A stretch of 64,000 nt of DNA from Chryseobacterium lactis (GCF_003815875.1 NZ_CP033924.1:1798001-1862000), one strand, 5' to 3'; shown: positions 8,453 through 18,413, numbered from the stretch's first letter. Translations and numbers: made by a program. The notes: generated from the letters alone by a model not told the origin.

Positions 8453-9631
8453 CTAATCTTTTATTCTTAAAAATTCTTTAGCAAGTTCTATCATTTTTGG
8501 ATCACCTGTATATTTTCCGTGTTCATCAGATAATTTTACAGTTGGGATCCATTCTTTATTAGGGGCTTGTACTCCAATCAGTTTCATAACAATATTCATA
8601 GGTTTTAATCCGACATCATTAGTAAGATTGGTTCCTATTCCGAAAGAGATTCCTATTTTTCCTCTGCAGTAATTGGTAATTTCCTCTACCTTTTCAAGGT
8701 TAAGCGCATCTGAGAAAATGATATATTTAAACATAGGATTGATTCCGTTTTTCTGATAATGAGCAATCGTCTTATCTGCAAACTCTAAAGGGTCACCACT
8801 ATCATGACGAACCCCGTCAAATAGTTTTGCAAATTTTTTGTCAAACTGCTGGAAGAATACATCCGTAGTGTAAGTATCTGATAACGCAACTCCAAGATCA
8901 CCTCTGTATACGTCTACCCAATGTTCCAGCGCCAGTTCATTGGCCATTTTGAAACCGTATTCGGCGGCGTGAAACATAAACCACTCGTGAGCATGAGTTC
9001 CGATAGGTTTTACCCCGTACTTCATGGCAAAATGTACATTTGAGCTTCCGATAAAGGTGTTGTCTTTTTTCTGTGTTAAAGCTTCCATCACCAGATTCTG
9101 CACCTTATAAGAATGTCTTCTTCTGGTTCCGAATTCTGCGAAAGTAACTCCAAGTCTACCCAGTGACTCTGCTTTTTCGATTGTTTTTTTCATCACCACT
9201 TCATTAGAATCTCTTTCCATGTGATTCATCTCATAATGAAGCTCGCTGATCAATGCCAATAAAGGAACTTCCCACAGAATAGTTCTGTACCAAAGCCCTT
9301 CAACAGTCACAGAAAGATCACCTCCTTCCTGACGAATCTTTACTTCAGAAGGGTCATAATGGTATCCTTCTAAAAAATCCAGATACGGAAGATCAATATA
9401 AGGGCAGGTTCTTGCCATAAACTTTTTCTCGTCTTTAGTAAGTTTAAGTTCCGCCATCTTATTAACAGCTTCCCTTAAAGCAGCATCAAAACCTTCCGGA
9501 AAATGGTGTTTTCCTCTGTTGATGAATTCATACTTTACAATAGAACCCGGGAATAGTTTCACTACGGCATTCTGCATTGTTATTTTATAGAAATCATTAT
9601 CTAGAATAGAGTTCAGTCTTACGTCGTTCAT
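8453..9631 (-). CDS. pncB: Nicotinate phosphoribosyltransferase
   Basis: Converts nicotinate and PRPP (with ATP) to nicotinate mononucleotide in NAD salvage. The open frame extends upstream to 9736, but I place the start at ATG 9631 (MNDVRLNSILDNDFYKITMQ, the conserved family N terminus), giving 392 residues. A TATATTTG promoter box on the minus strand at 9651-9658 would exclude the longer form. Family motifs include EFGTRRRHS (with the phosphorylated His), the PRPP-contacting DSGDPLEF and GIGTNLTND. Single-gene transcript downstream of dps. Confidence 0.95.
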   Translation of the reverse strand: MNDVRLNSILDNDFYKITMQNAVVKLFPGSIVKYEFINRGKHHFPEGFDAALREAVNKMAELKLTKDEKKFMARTCPYIDLPYLDFLEGYHYDPSEVKIRQEGGDLSVTVEGLWYRTILWEVPLLALISELHYEMNHMERDSNEVVMKKTIEKAESLGRLGVTFAEFGTRRRHSYKVQNLVMEALTQKKDNTFIGSSNVHFAMKYGVKPIGTHAHEWFMFHAAEYGFKMANELALEHWVDVYRGDLGVALSDTYTTDVFFQQFDKKFAKLFDGVRHDSGDPLEFADKTIAHYQKNGINPMFKYIIFSDALNLEKVEEITNYCRGKIGISFGIGTNLTNDVGLKPMNIVMKLIGVQAPNKEWIPTVKLSDEHGKYTGDPKMIELAKEFLRIKD

Positions 9632-9650
9632 AATATGTGTAATTTTAACG

Positions 9651-9658
9651 CAAATATA
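9651..9658 (-). promoter_or_regulatory. Predicted -7 box of pncB
   Basis: TATATTTG on the minus strand, 19 bases before the pncB ATG. No clear TTG box is visible at the right distance, so support is partial. Confidence 0.4.
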
Positions 9659-9670
9659 AAAATAAAAAAT

Positions 9671-9697
9671 AAAATCGCCTAAATGTAAGGCGATTTT
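9671..9697 (-). terminator. Terminator of dps
   Basis: AAAATCGCCT and AGGCGATTTT arms (10 bp) with a T-rich continuation on the minus strand, between dps and pncB. Confidence 0.8.
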
Positions 9698-9725
9698 TTT
9701 GAATATTTCAATGCTTTTGATGGAG

Positions 9726-10202
9726 TTATTTTCCAAGATAAGAATTGTACATCCAAACTTCTTTCTCCTGTTCGGTAATATAATCGCTCATCTGAGAGTT
9801 GGTACCTTCATCTCCTGCAGCATCAGTAATATCTAAAAGCTCTCTTTGAAGATCAAGTACAACTTTAAATGAGCTTAAAATCTGCTCAACACTTTTGGTA
9901 CCGTCAGTTACTTCTTTGCTTTCTTTAATTGTAGCTACTTTTAAATAATCAGAATAGTTGTGTGCCGGAGTAGCACCTAAAGTCAGGATTCTTTCTGCAA
10001 TTTCATCAATCTTCAGTACCAGGCTGTTGTATAATTCTTCAAATTTAGGGTGAAGAGTAAAAAACTGATCTCCTTTAATATTCCAGTGAGAACCTCTTGT
10101 GTTCTGATAAAACACGGAATAGTTTGCTAAAAGGTCATTAAGTTTTTCTGAAATCTTTTTACAGTCGGTTTCTTTTAATCCGATAATACTAGCGTTTTTC
10201 AT
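9726..10202 (-). CDS. dps: Dps-family ferritin-like DNA-protection protein
   Basis: Twelve-subunit mini-ferritin that oxidises and stores iron and protects DNA during starvation or oxidative stress. 158 residues, normal for the family. The ferroxidase-site signature is visible in NTRGSHWNIKG and FEELYNSLVLKIDEIAERI, followed by LGATP. No DNA-binding lysine-rich N-terminal tail is obvious. It has its own terminator (9671-9697), and the minus-strand box TAAATTTG at 10296-10303 is a likely promoter element. Confidence 0.94.
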   Translation of the reverse strand: MKNASIIGLKETDCKKISEKLNDLLANYSVFYQNTRGSHWNIKGDQFFTLHPKFEELYNSLVLKIDEIAERILTLGATPAHNYSDYLKVATIKESKEVTDGTKSVEQILSSFKVVLDLQRELLDITDAAGDEGTNSQMSDYITEQEKEVWMYNSYLGK

Positions 10203-10546
10203 ATGTATATATTTATTTTTTTAAGGTCATTTCGATTCTCTGTTTTCAATCTTCGTTCAACAATGGTTGTTTGTGTTTATTATTTTTCTGTATCTCAAAT
10301 TTACGAAATATTGTGCCGAACTCCCTTCCTTATTAATAGAAGATAACTATAAGAAAGTTTTTTAAAATAGTTTGGAAGTATTAAATATAATAGAGAAGCC
10401 TATGTGTTTGGATTAAGAATATAGATGTTTGTACGACTTAATTCCTTTATTATTGAATTATTAAGAAATAGATAATGATTTGTTAACAAACCTTGAAGGC
10501 TTGTTTTCTAGCTTTGCACACGAAATCCACAAATAATATAAAAGCT
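10203..10546. other. Intergenic region between divergent dps and a lipoprotein gene
   Basis: 344 bp with no convincing gene. It holds the minus-strand TAAATTTG box for dps (10296-10303) and, on the plus strand, TAGCTTTG at 10509-10516, which is well placed as the -7 box for the gene at 10547. Nothing else is recognised. Confidence 0.6.
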
Positions 10547-11500
10547 ATGAAAAAAATCTTCATGTATTTCGCTATGTCCTTATCTCTGTTTTCATGCAGT
10601 AACAACGACAATGAAGCACAGGCAAAGGTAGAACCTAAGGATAAATACCAAACTAAAAATGTAGTTCTTTTGGTTGTTGACGGTCCACGTATTTCTGAAA
10701 CATGGGAAGCTGCAAATAAAGAGAACATTCCCAATAGAGTAAGTTTATTGAGTCAGGGTGTTTTTATTAGTAATTTTAAAAACAACGGAACTACCAATAC
10801 CAATCCGGGACATAGTGCAATGTGTTCAGGAGTATATGAGAATATCAAAAACAACGGAACCGAATTGCCGGGTTATCCGTCAGTAATGCAACAATGGCTG
10901 AAATTCAGCGGAGCTGACAAAACAAAAGCATGGGTAATTGCTTCCAAAGATAAACTGGAAGTATTAAACGATTGTAAACTGGCAGATTGGAAAGGAAAGT
11001 TCCAGCCAAGTGTAGACTGCGGAGTAAGCGGAAACGGATCGGGATACCGTGAAGATGCTGTTACGATGGCTAATACAAAGGATGTAATGAAAAAATACAG
11101 CCCGAATATGATTGTTATTAATCTTAAAGATGTTGATTCCAACGGGCATTCTAATAATTGGGCAGGATATATAAAGGCGATAAAAACCACTGACGCTTCT
11201 ATAAAGGAACTTTGGGATTATATTCAATCTCTTCCTGCTTATAAGGATAAGACAACACTTATTGTTTCTAATGATCATGGAAGACATATTGATGCCAACG
11301 GAGGTTTTGCAGAACATGGTGACGATTGTGCAGGATGCAGACACATTGAGTTTTTTGCTATGGGACCTGATTTTAAAAAGAACACAACCATCAGCACAGG
11401 AAACTATGAGCAAATTGATATCGCGAGTACCATAGCAGAACTTTTAAGAGTTCCTGTGCAGTACTCAAAAGGAAAAATAATTAAAGACGCCTTTAAATAA
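10547..11500 (+). CDS. Alkaline-phosphatase-superfamily (sulfatase/phosphodiesterase-like) lipoprotein
   Basis: Envelope-anchored metal-dependent hydrolase. The start at 10547 precedes a lipoprotein signal ending in LFSC (Cys17) and gives 317 residues. Superfamily features: VVLLVVDGPR (first metal Asp), the nucleophile region GTTNTNPGHSAMCSG, NLKDVDSNGHSNNW (Asp and His ligands) and SNDHGRH (Asp-His). This resembles type I phosphodiesterase/nucleotide pyrophosphatases and phosphopentomutase-like hydrolases; the substrate cannot be told from sequence. It stands alone between dps and the str operon. Confidence 0.82.
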   Translation: MKKIFMYFAMSLSLFSCSNNDNEAQAKVEPKDKYQTKNVVLLVVDGPRISETWEAANKENIPNRVSLLSQGVFISNFKNNGTTNTNPGHSAMCSGVYENIKNNGTELPGYPSVMQQWLKFSGADKTKAWVIASKDKLEVLNDCKLADWKGKFQPSVDCGVSGNGSGYREDAVTMANTKDVMKKYSPNMIVINLKDVDSNGHSNNWAGYIKAIKTTDASIKELWDYIQSLPAYKDKTTLIVSNDHGRHIDANGGFAEHGDDCAGCRHIEFFAMGPDFKKNTTISTGNYEQIDIASTIAELLRVPVQYSKGKIIKDAFK

Positions 11501-11620
11501 TTTTTTTTCACCTAATCTTCTGATTTAAAAATGATTCAATAATGTAAAAATGATGCAGGTTTCAGACAGGTACAAAAAGCAAATGAAAATATTTTCGTAG
11601 GAAATAAAATATATAACTGC

Positions 11621-11650
11621 TTGTCATTTAAAAAAATATTACTATTTTTG
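11621..11650 (+). promoter_or_regulatory. Promoter of the str operon
   Basis: TTG (11621-11623), a 19-bp spacer and TATTTTTG (11643-11650) match the Bacteroidota consensus closely. Transcription should begin near 11657, giving a leader of only about 18 bases before rpsL. Confidence 0.75.
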
Positions 11651-11674
11651 CACCCTAAAATAAAAAGCAATTAA

Positions 11675-12088
11675 ATGCCTACTATTCAACAATTAGTAAG
11701 AAAAGGAAGAGCCACGCTTGCCAAGAAGAGCAAATCGGCTGCCCTAGATTCTTGTCCACAAAGACGTGGTGTATGTACGAGAGTATATACTACTACACCT
11801 AAGAAACCTAACTCTGCACTTAGAAAAGTTGCAAGGGTAAGACTTTCTAACGGTAAAGAAGTTAACGCCTATATCCCGGGCGAAGGACACAATCTACAGG
11901 AGCACTCGATAGTATTGGTTAGAGGCGGAAGGGTGAAAGACCTACCGGGAGTACGTTACCACATCGTAAGAGGTGCATTAGACACCGCTGGTGTAAATGG
12001 AAGAACTCAGAGAAGATCTAAGTACGGAGCTAAGAGACCTAAACCAGGACAAGCAGCTGCTGCTCCTGCAAAAGGAAAGAAAAAATAA
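11675..12088 (+). CDS. rpsL: 30S ribosomal protein S12 (uS12)
   Basis: Decoding-centre protein, 137 residues; the Lys/Ala/Pro-rich tail ([13 protein letters not shown]) is longer than in E. coli. The conserved loops [12 protein letters not shown] and [12 protein letters not shown] carry lysines at the positions whose mutation causes streptomycin resistance, so this is the sensitive-type sequence. First gene of the str operon; rpsG follows after 23 bp. No Shine-Dalgarno sequence is present upstream. Confidence 0.98.
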   Translation: MPTIQQLVRKGRATLAKKSKSAALDSCPQRRGVCTRVYTTTPKKPNSALRKVARVRLSNGKEVNAYIPGEGHNLQEHSIVLVRGGRVKDLPGVRYHIVRGALDTAGVNGRTQRRSKYGAKRPKPGQAAAAPAKGKKK

Positions 12089-12111
12089 TCATTAAATAAG
12101 GTACAGAAGCA

Positions 12112-12588
12112 ATGAGAAAAACAAAAGCGAAAAAAAGACCGTTGTTACCAGATCCGAAGTTTAATGATCAATTGGTAACGAGATTCGTAAACAACCTAAT
12201 GCTTGACGGTAAGAAGTCAATCGCATTCAAAATTTTCTATGATGCATTAGAGATCGTAGAAACTAAAAAAGGAGAAACTGAGAAAACAGCCCTTGAAATC
12301 TGGAAAGATGCATTAACAAATGTTATGCCTCACGTAGAAGTACGTTCTAGAAGAGTAGGTGGAGCTAACTTCCAGATTCCTATGCCAATCAGAGCTGATA
12401 GAAAAATTTCTATGGCAATGAAATGGTTAATTAGCTACTCTAAAAAGAGAAATGATAAGTCTATGGCTTTGAAATTAGCTAACGAAGTTGTAGCTGCTTC
12501 AAGAGAAGAAGGTGCAGCTTTCAAAAAGAAATCTGATACTCACAAAATGGCGGAAGCTAACAAAGCTTTCTCACACTTTAAATTCTAA
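12112..12588 (+). CDS. rpsG: 30S ribosomal protein S7 (uS7)
   Basis: Primary 16S rRNA 3'-domain binder at the head of the small subunit, 158 residues. Starts [35 protein letters not shown] is the conserved RNA-contact segment. Six bases separate it from fusA, so the two are co-transcribed and probably coupled. Confidence 0.98.
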   Translation: MRKTKAKKRPLLPDPKFNDQLVTRFVNNLMLDGKKSIAFKIFYDALEIVETKKGETEKTALEIWKDALTNVMPHVEVRSRRVGGANFQIPMPIRADRKISMAMKWLISYSKKRNDKSMALKLANEVVAASREEGAAFKKKSDTHKMAEANKAFSHFKF

Positions 12589-12594
12589 TCTGAA

Positions 12595-14712
12595 ATGGGT
12601 AGAGATCTTAAATTTACAAGAAATATTGGTATTGCTGCTCACATTGACGCAGGTAAGACTACCACTACTGAAAGGATTTTATTCTATACAGGAGTAAACC
12701 ACAAAATTGGAGAAGTTCACGATGGTGCTTCTACAATGGACTGGATGGAGCAGGAAGCAGAAAGAGGTATTACTATTACTTCTGCTGCAACTACTTGTTC
12801 TTGGAACTTTCCAACAGACCAGGGAAAGCCTCTTGCAGATACTAAGCCTTACCACTTCAACATCATTGATACACCGGGACACGTTGACTTCACTGTAGAA
12901 GTAAACAGATCTTTAAGAGTATTAGATGGATTGGTATTCTTATTCTCAGCAGTAGATGGAGTAGAGCCTCAGTCTGAAACAAACTGGAGACTTGCTGACA
13001 ACTACAAAGTTGCTAGAATGGGATTCGTAAACAAAATGGACAGACAAGGTGCTGACTTCCTTAACGTGGTAAACCAGGTTAAAGATATGTTAGGATCTAA
13101 CGCAGTTCCAATCGTTTTACCAATCGGTGCTGAAGAAGATTTCAAAGGAGTTGTAGACTTAATTAAAAACAGAGCGATCATCTGGGATGAGGCTGGACAA
13201 GGTGCTACTTTCGAGGTAGTTCCAATTCCTGACGATATGAAAGATGAGGTTCTTGAATATAGAGAGAAGTTAGTTGAAGCTGTTGCAGATTATGACGATA
13301 CTTTGATGGAGAAATTCTTCGAAGATCCGGATTCAATCTCTGAAGAGGAAATCAACGAAGCTCTTAGAAAAGCTACTATCGACTTATCTATTATCCCAAT
13401 GACTTGTGGTTCTTCATTCAAGAATAAAGGAGTACAGTTTATGTTGGATGCAGTATGTAAATACTTGCCTTCTCCATTGGATAAAGATGATATCAAAGGT
13501 ACTGACCCAAGAACTGACGCTGAAATTACAAGAAAACCATCTGTAGATGAGCCTTTCGCTGCTTTAGCATTTAAGATTGCTACTGACCCGTTCGTGGGAA
13601 GATTAGCATTCTTCAGAGCATACTCTGGAAGATTAGATGCTGGTTCTTATATCTTGAACACTCGTTCAGGAGATAAAGAAAGAATCTCTAGAATCTATCA
13701 GATGCACGCTAACAAGCAAAACCCAGTAGAATATATTGAAGCTGGTGATATTGGTGCTGCGGTAGGTTTCAAATCTATCAAAACTGGTGATACAATGTGT
13801 GACGAGAAAAACCCAATCGTTCTTGAATCGATGGTTTTCCCTGATCCGGTAATTGGTATCGCTGTTGAGCCTAAAACTAAAGCTGACCAGGATAAAATGG
13901 GTAACGCTTTAGCTAAATTGGCTGAAGAAGATCCTACGTTTACTGTTAGAACTGACGAAGCTTCTGGACAAACGATTATCTCTGGTATGGGTGAGCTTCA
14001 CTTAGATATCATTGTAGATCGTATGAGAAGAGAGTTCAAGGTTGAAGTAAACCAAGGACAACCTCAGGTAGAGTACAAAGAAAACTTAACAAAAGTTGCC
14101 AACCACAGAGAAGTTTACAAAAAGCAATCTGGAGGTAAAGGTAAATTTGCTGACATTGTATTTGAACTAGGACCTGCTGACGAAGGTAAAATTGGTTTAG
14201 AATTCATCAATGAGATCAAAGGTGGTAACGTTCCTAGAGAATTTGTTCCTGCAATTGAAAAAGGCTTTAAAGCTGCAATGAAGAACGGTCCTTTGGCTGG
14301 TTTCGAAGTTGAAGGTATTAAAGTTGTTCTTAAAGACGGATCTTTCCACGCGGTGGATTCTGATGCTCTTTCTTTCGAAATGGCTGCTAAGTTAGGATTT
14401 AAAGAAGCGGGACGTGCTGCTAAGCCAGTAATTATGGAGCCTATTATGAAACTGGAAGTTGTAACTCCGGAAGAATATATGGGTAACATCATTGGTGACC
14501 TTAACAAAAGAAGAGGTACAATCAGTGGTCAGGAAGAGAAAAACGGTGCCGTTGTAATCAAAGGTTCTGTTCCACTTTCTGAAATGTTTGGATATGTAAC
14601 AACTCTAAGAACACTTTCATCAGGAAGAGCTACTTCTTCTATGGAATTAGAGAAGTACCAAGCTACTCCACAAAACGTTGCTGAAGAAATCATCGCTAAA
14701 GCAAAAGGTTAA
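12595..14712 (+). CDS. fusA: Translation elongation factor G
   Basis: GTPase that drives translocation on the ribosome, 705 residues, full length. G1 ([13 protein letters not shown]), G2 (RGITIT), G3 (DTPGH) and G4 (NKMD) are intact, and domains II-V follow, ending EEIIAKAKG. The str-operon position between rpsG and rpsJ indicates the housekeeping copy rather than a fusidic-acid-resistance paralogue. Confidence 0.98.
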   Translation: MGRDLKFTRNIGIAAHIDAGKTTTTERILFYTGVNHKIGEVHDGASTMDWMEQEAERGITITSAATTCSWNFPTDQGKPLADTKPYHFNIIDTPGHVDFTVEVNRSLRVLDGLVFLFSAVDGVEPQSETNWRLADNYKVARMGFVNKMDRQGADFLNVVNQVKDMLGSNAVPIVLPIGAEEDFKGVVDLIKNRAIIWDEAGQGATFEVVPIPDDMKDEVLEYREKLVEAVADYDDTLMEKFFEDPDSISEEEINEALRKATIDLSIIPMTCGSSFKNKGVQFMLDAVCKYLPSPLDKDDIKGTDPRTDAEITRKPSVDEPFAALAFKIATDPFVGRLAFFRAYSGRLDAGSYILNTRSGDKERISRIYQMHANKQNPVEYIEAGDIGAAVGFKSIKTGDTMCDEKNPIVLESMVFPDPVIGIAVEPKTKADQDKMGNALAKLAEEDPTFTVRTDEASGQTIISGMGELHLDIIVDRMRREFKVEVNQGQPQVEYKENLTKVANHREVYKKQSGGKGKFADIVFELGPADEGKIGLEFINEIKGGNVPREFVPAIEKGFKAAMKNGPLAGFEVEGIKVVLKDGSFHAVDSDALSFEMAAKLGFKEAGRAAKPVIMEPIMKLEVVTPEEYMGNIIGDLNKRRGTISGQEEKNGAVVIKGSVPLSEMFGYVTTLRTLSSGRATSSMELEKYQATPQNVAEEIIAKAKG

Positions 14713-14728
14713 TTTTTAAATTAAAGAA

Positions 14729-15034
14729 ATGTCACAAAGAATCAGAATAAAACTAAAATCTTACGATTACAACTTGGTAGACAAGTCTGCTGAGAAAATC
14801 GTAAAAACGGTAAAGGCTACTGGTGCTGTTGTAAACGGACCAATTCCATTACCAACGAATAAGAGAATCTTCACAGTGTTGAGATCTCCGCACGTAAACA
14901 AGAAAGCAAGAGAGCAGTTCCAATTATCAGCTCATAAGAGACTAATGGATATCTACTCTTCTTCTTCTAAAACTGTTGATGCTCTAATGAAATTAGAACT
15001 TCCTTCAGGTGTAGACGTTGAAATTAAAGTGTGA
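14729..15034 (+). CDS. rpsJ: 30S ribosomal protein S10 (uS10)
   Basis: Head protein of the small subunit, 101 residues ([20 protein letters not shown]...); the conserved extended loop is [23 protein letters not shown]. It ends the str operon here and is followed by two terminators. In many Bacteroidota rpsJ runs directly into rplC; here rplC is about 18 kb away with its own promoter. Confidence 0.98.
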   Translation: MSQRIRIKLKSYDYNLVDKSAEKIVKTVKATGAVVNGPIPLPTNKRIFTVLRSPHVNKKAREQFQLSAHKRLMDIYSSSSKTVDALMKLELPSGVDVEIKV

Positions 15035-15061
15035 TAACTGCATACTTTGCAATGATTATAG

Positions 15062-15092
15062 AATCCGTTCCTAAAAAGGAACGGATTTTTTT
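15062..15092 (+). terminator. Terminator of the str operon
   Basis: AATCCGTTCC and GGAACGGATT arms (10 bp, perfect) and a seven-base T tract, 27 bp after rpsJ. Confidence 0.93.
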
Positions 15093-15129
15093 ATTGAATA
15101 CCCTGAATACAAAATGAATTACGGTCAGA

Positions 15130-15163
15130 AAGCAAATTTACCAAGCAGTAGATTTGCTTTTTT
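15130..15163 (+). terminator. Second, tandem terminator-like hairpin after rpsJ
   Basis: AAGCAAAT and ATTTGCTT arms (8 bp, 14-nt loop) followed by six T's. A back-up terminator between the str operon and the iron locus. Confidence 0.6.
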
Positions 15164-15292
15164 CGCATTTTAGTATCCTTAACCATAAAGTCCCTTTGAC
15201 GTGGTATGGATATTCATGCTATAGATCCTTTGTGTTATTTTGAATAATTCTAAATTGTGTTTATTGATTTGATATTGATTACTCTTCTTAGG

Positions 15293-15306
15293 GTGACATA
15301 TGTCAC
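15293..15306. promoter_or_regulatory. Perfect 14-bp palindrome, Crp/Fnr-type operator candidate
   Basis: GTGACATATGTCAC is fully palindromic and has the GTGA-N6-TCAC architecture of Crp/Fnr-family sites. It lies about 34 bp upstream of the TAAATTTG box of the TonB receptor gene. Confidence 0.5.
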
Positions 15307-15339
15307 TTTGGATTGTTTATTTAGAATTAATAAAAACAA

Positions 15340-15347
15340 TAAATTTG
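15340..15347 (+). promoter_or_regulatory. Predicted -7 box of the TonB receptor gene
   Basis: TAAATTTG, 14 bases before the ATG at 15362. The upstream TTG box is weak, consistent with activator dependence. The 327-bp gap 15035-15361 also holds the two terminators and the palindrome; I see no gene in it. Confidence 0.5.
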
Positions 15348-15361
15348 CAAAAAATTATCAG

Positions 15362-17617
15362 ATGAATAAAGTAGTATCCTTTTCTCTGCTGTTATTGGGT
15401 GGGGTTCTTGCAAATGCACAGAAAGTAAATGATTCGGTAAAACACAAAAAAATCGAAGAAGTTGAACTGTTTGGTGAAAGAAAGAAACAACCGCAAGGTT
15501 TAGAAGCAATCACAAGATTGCCATTGAAAACCAGAGACCAGATTCAAAGTATCTCGGTGATCTCCCATAAAGCAATTGAAGAATTAGGAGCACTTACTGT
15601 TACTGATGTTGCTAAGAACGTACCGGGAGTAACTCTATTTTCCAGCTATGGGGGAGGTAGCGAAAGTATGTCTATCAGAGGATATCGTGGAGTTCCTGTT
15701 TTGAAAAACGGAGTTCAGATGGATTCAGATTTCCGTACTGCGGGGATGATCACAGATATGCAGGGCGTTGAAAGCATTCAGGTAATTAAAGGTTCTGCTG
15801 CAGTAAGCCAGGGAATCGGAAACGGTCTTGGATCAGCTGGAGGAGTAATCAATGTAGTCACTAAAAGACCTCAGTTTATTGATCAGACTAACGTAGGTTT
15901 CAGATATGGAAGCTGGGATTTCTACAGACCTACTGTAGACTTCCAAAGAGTTTTAGACTCTCAGGGAAAAGTAGCTGTAAGATTCAATGGAGCTTATCAG
16001 AATAACAATTCATTCAGAAGTTATGTAAAAGGAGAAAGAATCTATGTTAATCCATCGGTAGCTTTCCGTCCGGATGATAAGACCTACATCAATGTAGAGA
16101 TGGATTATTTACATGACAAGCGTACACCGGATAGAGGAACAATCAATCTGGCTCCGGGAACTACAGAGGCTTTATATCACATGCCAAAAGGTAAATTTCT
16201 GGGTTATACTTCAGATTTTGCAACTACAGAAACCTATAATTTTGCAACAACTGCAATTCGCCAGATTAGCGATAAATTGAAAGTGAGAGCTGCATTTGTA
16301 AATTCTACAAGCAATTCAGCGAATGAAGCTTCATCAATATCATTGCCAACCGGAGGTACAAATTATAATATTAGACAGCGTACGATTGGTAAATCTGAAT
16401 CATTAGATATCAACAGAGTCTTACAATTAGACTTCATCGGGGAGCAGGTGAAAACAGGATTTATTAATCACACATTCCAGGTTGGATTCGATTGGAGAGA
16501 AACAGAAACATCTTCTGTAACTTATGAGGCTTATAAAAATTCTATTGCTCCAGGAAACTTAATCACAGCAAGACCAACGGAGATCAATGGTGTGAAATAT
16601 GCTGCGAATCCACTTGATACATTTGATGTTGTAAACGGATCTATTCCTAATACATTACCTGTAGATGTTATCTATAAAAGCCTGGGACGTACCAATGCTG
16701 TATTGACTCCAAGTATTGGGGCTATGGCGCAGGACGTAATGACCATCGGGAAATATGTAAAAGCACACTTAGGTGTTCGTTACAGCAGATTAAACGGATC
16801 AACAAATGAATCAGTAGATACATGGAATCCAAACTTCGGATTGATTGTTTCTCCACTTCCAAATGTTAATGTATTTGGATCGTATACCACAACAACTTCT
16901 TTAAGGTCTTCCAATAATTTTCTTCTTGACGGAGGAAGAGTTGGGCCTTCTACCACTAAACAATGGGAGGCGGGTATCAAATCAGATTGGTTCAATGAGC
17001 GTTTAAGATTTAATGTAACAGTATTTGATATCAAAACAGATCATCTTTCTTTCACAATCCTTGACGAAAACTATAACCCTGTTGTGATCAATAAACAAAC
17101 AATGTATGGTCTTGCAGGAAACCTTAGAAGAAAAGGAGTAGAAGTAGAGTTAATCGGAAGAATTCTTCCAAATCTTCAGGTAATGTCCGGTTGGGCTTAT
17201 TTGGATGCTCAATATCAGGACAGCCCTGCTTATATGAATGGCTCAGCACCAATGAACGCACCGAAACATACTGCCAACGGTTGGTTGAATTATAAATTCA
17301 ATGCAGGGATCTTAACGGGTCTTGATGTTGGAGCAGGAATTTATTATGTGGGAAAAAGACCGGTGGATGAATGGACTCAGAAGACATTTACAGCGGGTCA
17401 CCTGAATAGTGTAAAACCGGGAGATAAGCCTTTCGATATGCCGGAATATACTACAGTAGATGCTCAGGTAGGATACACGTTGAAAAACGGTATGGGATTG
17501 AGAGTGTTCTTTAACAATATTTTTGATTCAGTAGGATATAGCTCTTATTTCAGAGGAGGATATATTGATCAGATCCAACCTAGAAACTTTGCAGTACAGG
17601 TTAACTATAAATTCTAA
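15362..17617 (+). CDS. TonB-dependent siderophore receptor
   Basis: Outer-membrane gated channel for ferric siderophores, 751 residues. I start it at 15362, before the signal peptide MNKVVSFSLLLLGGVLANA; the open frame upstream has no signal and lies across the promoter. The plug domain is clear (SISVISHKAIEELGALTVTDVAKNVPGVT; the SMSIRGYRG and NVVTKRPQF segments), and the barrel ends with aromatic YKF. There is no carboxypeptidase-like N-terminal domain. It is followed by a lipoprotein and a PepSY protein, a combination seen at iron-siderophore loci. Confidence 0.92.
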   Translation: MNKVVSFSLLLLGGVLANAQKVNDSVKHKKIEEVELFGERKKQPQGLEAITRLPLKTRDQIQSISVISHKAIEELGALTVTDVAKNVPGVTLFSSYGGGSESMSIRGYRGVPVLKNGVQMDSDFRTAGMITDMQGVESIQVIKGSAAVSQGIGNGLGSAGGVINVVTKRPQFIDQTNVGFRYGSWDFYRPTVDFQRVLDSQGKVAVRFNGAYQNNNSFRSYVKGERIYVNPSVAFRPDDKTYINVEMDYLHDKRTPDRGTINLAPGTTEALYHMPKGKFLGYTSDFATTETYNFATTAIRQISDKLKVRAAFVNSTSNSANEASSISLPTGGTNYNIRQRTIGKSESLDINRVLQLDFIGEQVKTGFINHTFQVGFDWRETETSSVTYEAYKNSIAPGNLITARPTEINGVKYAANPLDTFDVVNGSIPNTLPVDVIYKSLGRTNAVLTPSIGAMAQDVMTIGKYVKAHLGVRYSRLNGSTNESVDTWNPNFGLIVSPLPNVNVFGSYTTTTSLRSSNNFLLDGGRVGPSTTKQWEAGIKSDWFNERLRFNVTVFDIKTDHLSFTILDENYNPVVINKQTMYGLAGNLRRKGVEVELIGRILPNLQVMSGWAYLDAQYQDSPAYMNGSAPMNAPKHTANGWLNYKFNAGILTGLDVGAGIYYVGKRPVDEWTQKTFTAGHLNSVKPGDKPFDMPEYTTVDAQVGYTLKNGMGLRVFFNNIFDSVGYSSYFRGGYIDQIQPRNFAVQVNYKF

Positions 17618-17635
17618 TCAACAAAATCAAGTATT

Positions 17636-18253
17636 ATGAAAAGTGTAAAAACCTTATTTTTAGCATTAGCTCTTGGAGCAATGGCGATGTCATGCTCAGG
17701 AGATAAGAAAAAAGGAATCGACTATAACGAGTTTAAAACTCAGGTACAGCTTACTCCGGATCAAACGAAAAGTTTCGACGAAATCACCAAAAAATATCAG
17801 GATCTGCAGGATCAGAACTTTCAGGCTGCAAAAGCTCAGGGAGGAAATATGGATCGCGTAGCATTGGGGATTAAAAATGAAGAGCTAAGAGCACAGCAAT
17901 CGCTTGAAATGGCAAAAGTACTGGATGCTCCGCAAATGGAAAGATTCAATCAATTTGTTGATGAGAATTCCAGAAAGAGACCAAGGTATGACAATGCCCT
18001 TTTGGAAAGAATAAAAACTGAAGCTCAGCTTTCAGATGACGAATTCAAAGTGGTAAATGCTGCCAATGATGCTTTTGAAAAAGCATTCAACGATGCTCAT
18101 GATGTATACCACGGAAACAATGATCTGGCAAAAGAATACTGGGAGAAATTTGATGCCCAGAGAAAAGCTGCCATTCAAAAAGCACTTACTCCTGAACACT
18201 ATACAAAATTCCAGGAAATTGTAAAAGATGTTCAGTTCAAAGGAAGAAAATAA
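17636..18253 (+). CDS. Lipoprotein of unknown function in the iron locus
   Basis: 205 residues with a lipoprotein signal ending AMSC (Cys20). The rest is predicted helical and highly charged (FKTQVQLTPDQTKSFDEITKKYQDLQ...), with repeated LT/LS-x-[DE] starts, somewhat like periplasmic Spy/CpxP-type helical proteins, though I do not claim that family. It lies 18 bp after the TonB receptor and ends before a strong terminator, so it is probably co-transcribed with the receptor and may help siderophore capture or receptor folding. Confidence 0.7.
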   Translation: MKSVKTLFLALALGAMAMSCSGDKKKGIDYNEFKTQVQLTPDQTKSFDEITKKYQDLQDQNFQAAKAQGGNMDRVALGIKNEELRAQQSLEMAKVLDAPQMERFNQFVDENSRKRPRYDNALLERIKTEAQLSDDEFKVVNAANDAFEKAFNDAHDVYHGNNDLAKEYWEKFDAQRKAAIQKALTPEHYTKFQEIVKDVQFKGRK

Positions 18254-18363
18254 TATGTTCTAAGTTGCGAACACCGGCCAAAGGAATTGTAAAATTACTT
18301 TACCCGGCTTGTGACTTAATCATATTAACTTTTTTAATTTATTCATATCAATTTTAATTTTGG

Positions 18364-18398
18364 AAAACATTAAGACGGTCATGCGTCTTAATGTTTTT
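18364..18398 (+). terminator. Strong terminator after the receptor-lipoprotein transcript
   Basis: A 14-bp perfect stem (18364-18377 with 18384-18397), a 6-nt loop GTCATG and a T run. It lies at the beginning of the open frame of the next gene and shows that the true start of that gene is further downstream. Confidence 0.9.
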
Positions 18399-18413
18399 GC
18401 TATTAAGCCCTCA

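Noticed and set aside
9632..9736. N-terminal extension of pncB
   Set aside because: Lies over the predicted pncB promoter and dps terminator, and has no match to the family.
10964..11413. 149-codon minus-strand frame
   Set aside because: Wholly antisense to the phosphatase-superfamily gene; no family features.
14115..14507. 130-codon minus-strand frame
   Set aside because: Antisense inside fusA, produced by codon composition.
15257..15361. N-terminal extension of the TonB receptor
   Set aside because: Would place the promoter box and Crp/Fnr-like palindrome within coding sequence and hide the signal peptide.
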